From Candidatus Dormiibacterota bacterium (lineage in GTDB: Bacteria > Chloroflexota > Dormibacteria > UBA8260), in contig CATPBU010000008.1 of assembly GCA_955652455.1 (NCBI GenBank), positions 1 through 7,133 on the forward strand: 7,133 nt of DNA, read 5' to 3'. The number at the start of each line of letters is the position of its first letter. Positions within the stretch are counted from its first letter, which is position 1. A program made the translations under genes and the position numbers. Below the pieces are notes generated by a model. That model had not been told where the DNA came from and ran no database searches. It saw only the letters and a list, made by a program, of their open reading frames with translations. Positions 5,826 to 7,133 of the stretch are shown here, piece by piece.

Positions 5826-6988
5826 CCTGCAGCTCGCAAAGGAATTGGGATGACCTCATCAGCGTCGGCGAGTACGCGCTCACGGTCGCGGGCTCGCGAG
5901 TAGCGGCCGAAGTTGTAGTAAGCGGCGCAGGCGCCCTCCGAAGACACCATGCAGGTGCCGATCGGCGTCTCAGGGGTACAAGCGGTGCCGAACACCTTGC
6001 ATTCCCACGGCTTCAGCACGCCCTTGAGCACCTCACCGCATTGGCAAGACTTCGGGTCGGCAACGCGGATACCAGGCACGGTGAAGACGCGCTCAGCGTC
6101 GAAGTCCGCGAAGTCATCGTTGAGCTCCAGCGCGCTCTGGCTGATGAAGCCCAGTCCACGCCACTCGAAGTGTGGGCGCAGCTTGAAAACGCGGGCGAGC
6201 ACGTCCAGGGCCTTAGGGTTGCCGTCATCGTGCACCACGCGCGTGTACTGGTTTTCCACCTCGCAGCGCCCCTCGAGCACCTGGCGGATCACCATGTGCA
6301 CGCCCTGGAGGATGTCGAGCGGCTCGAAGCCGACCACCACCACCGGCTTGTTGTACGTCCGGGTGACGAACTCGTAGGGCCGCACCCCGACCACCGTTGA
6401 CACGTGCCCTGGGCCGAGGAAGCCGTCGAGGCGCAGGTCTGGCGAGTCGAGGATCGCCTTCATCGGCGGGATGATCGTCACGTGGTTGCAGAACACGAAG
6501 AAGTTGCGCACGCCTTCGGCCTTGGCGCGCAGCAGCGTCAGCGCTGTCGACGGCGCCGTGGTCTCGAAGCCAATGGCGTAGAAGACCACCTGCTTGTCCG
6601 GGTTCTCGCGAGCGATCTTCAGCGAGTCGAGCGGCGAGTAGACCATGCGCACGTCGGCGCCGGCCGCCTTGGCGTCGAGCAGGCTGCCATTGCTGCCGGG
6701 CACGCGCATGAGGTCGCCGAAGCACGTGAAGATGATGTCGTGGTCGCGCGCCAGCGCGATGCCATCGTCGAGGCGGCCCATCGGGATGACGCACACCGGG
6801 CAGCCTGGGCCGTGCACCAGCTCGACATTGCTGGGCAGCAGGTCCTCGATGCCGTATTTGAAGATGGTGTGGGTGTGCCCGCCGCAAACCTCCATGATCT
6901 TCCAGTGCCTGTCGCCCGCCTCAGTGGCGATCCGCGTCGCCAGCGAGCGTGCCAGGTCGGCGTCGCGAAACTCGTCGGCGAACTTCAT
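5822..6988 (-). CDS. hypD: Hydrogenase maturation protein HypD (Fe-S scaffold for Fe(CN)2CO assembly)
   Basis: HypD forms a complex with HypC, holds the iron that receives CN and CO, and uses a [4Fe-4S] cluster and redox-active thiols in ligand transfer from HypE. The 388-residue product is full length and clean. MEVCGGHTH (32-40) carries C35, equivalent to E. coli C41. HGPGCPVCV (59-67) carries the CxxC thiol pair C63 and C66. GFETTAP (140-146) is the third conserved block. The C-terminal cluster region carries SCQCGEVL (314-321), C330, C337 and CMVSSEGAC (346-354). All expected cysteines are present, so it should be functional. The ATG at 6988 overlaps the hypC stop by ATGA, with a purine-rich AGGTGAGGGAG just before it as a close-spaced ribosome site. 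Its own stop overlaps the hypE start in the same way. Confidence 0.98.
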   Translation of the reverse strand: MKFADEFRDADLARSLATRIATEAGDRHWKIMEVCGGHTHTIFKYGIEDLLPSNVELVHGPGCPVCVIPMGRLDDGIALARDHDIIFTCFGDLMRVPGSNGSLLDAKAAGADVRMVYSPLDSLKIARENPDKQVVFYAIGFETTAPSTALTLLRAKAEGVRNFFVFCNHVTIIPPMKAILDSPDLRLDGFLGPGHVSTVVGVRPYEFVTRTYNKPVVVVGFEPLDILQGVHMVIRQVLEGRCEVENQYTRVVHDDGNPKALDVLARVFKLRPHFEWRGLGFISQSALELNDDFADFDAERVFTVPGIRVADPKSCQCGEVLKGVLKPWECKVFGTACTPETPIGTCMVSSEGACAAYYNFGRYSRARDRERVLADADEVIPIPLRAAG

Positions 6989-7133
6989 ATCTCCCTCACC
7001 TGCTTGCGGTAGTCGGGGCCGACAAGCTCCAGCTCCATCGCCTCCGACTGGCGGATCTGCTGCAGCTCATCGGTGTACGCCGGTCCCATCTCTTCGAGGA
7101 TACGCAGCGTCTCGTTGGCCTCGGCCTCGCTGA
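6985..7133 (-). CDS. hypC: Hydrogenase maturation chaperone HypC, C-terminal part (runs off the window)
   Basis: Only the last 48 residues are present; the N-terminal Met-Cys that binds the iron lies beyond 7133. The readable part contains SEAEANETLRILEEMG, matching the 'dE.EA.etL.lLeemg' helix that closes HypC/HupF-family proteins. Family members are about 75-95 residues and shuttle the Fe(CN)2CO unit from HypD to the hydrogenase large subunit. After the canonical end (around DELQQIR) there are about 20 more residues, mostly charged, to the TGA at 6987-6985. The stop overlaps the hypD start in ATGA. Identification rests on this helix plus its position immediately before hypD, the usual gene order. 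Confidence 0.9.
   Translation of the reverse strand, partial: SEAEANETLRILEEMGPAYTDELQQIRQSEAMELELVGPDYRKQVREI

Noticed and set aside
4290..5903. Long plus-strand open frame of 537 codons across the hypE region
   Set aside because: It is antisense to hypE, whose motifs are unmistakable. The translation is rich in Arg, His and Pro with no family pattern, typical of a shadow frame in high-GC DNA.
1..7133. CRISPR array, tRNA, rRNA, insertion sequence or phage attachment site
   Set aside because: No regularly spaced direct repeats, cloverleaf-like segment, transposase sequence or terminal inverted repeats with target duplications were seen.

Overview
The window is high-GC DNA, probably from an actinobacterium. 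The evidence is strong G/C bias at third codon positions, GTG starts, an actinobacterial-style glycosyltransferase with a 'WDGGGNLPP' N-terminus, and a '[L]GVAA.SANDIWAVG' repeat remnant. No 16S rRNA or other taxonomic marker is present, so this placement is inference.

Layout. (1) Positions 1-1884, minus strand: a decayed cluster. It holds a LysE/RhtB-type exporter reduced to its two ends (16-146), an intact Crp/Fnr-family regulator (147-848), and a berberine-bridge-type FAD oxidoreductase (915-1884). The oxidoreductase has lost its FAD-binding core and carries a frameshift in a six-C run. (2) Positions 1885-2032: a divergent control region with several inverted repeats, one of which resembles a Crp-type operator. 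(3) Positions 2033-4187, plus strand: a GT-B (MGT/UGT-like) glycosyltransferase overlapping by 11 nt an unrecognised 324-residue protein. That protein appears to be two tandem PD-(D/E)XK-like domains. (4) Positions 4188-4676: no intact gene. It holds a nested inverted repeat and a minus-strand fragment of a 'WAVG' repeat protein. (5) Positions 4677-7133, minus strand: the hydrogenase maturation operon hypC (partial) - hypD - hypE, joined by two 4-nt ATGA overlaps.

How the genes work together. HypC, HypD and HypE build and assemble the Fe(CN)2CO ligands of [NiFe]-hydrogenase, so the genome should encode such an enzyme outside this window. HypE makes thiocyanate on its C-terminal Cys, and the HypC-HypD complex holds the iron and reduces the ligand. 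The left half looks like a different, partly degraded accessory locus. The intact Crp-like regulator keeps the classical DNA-contact residues and may bind the site upstream of the glycosyltransferase. Its former exporter and oxidoreductase neighbours are no longer able to make whole proteins as read here. The glycosyltransferase and nuclease-fold protein pair is intact, translationally coupled and functionally unexplained; it is the most interesting unknown in the window.
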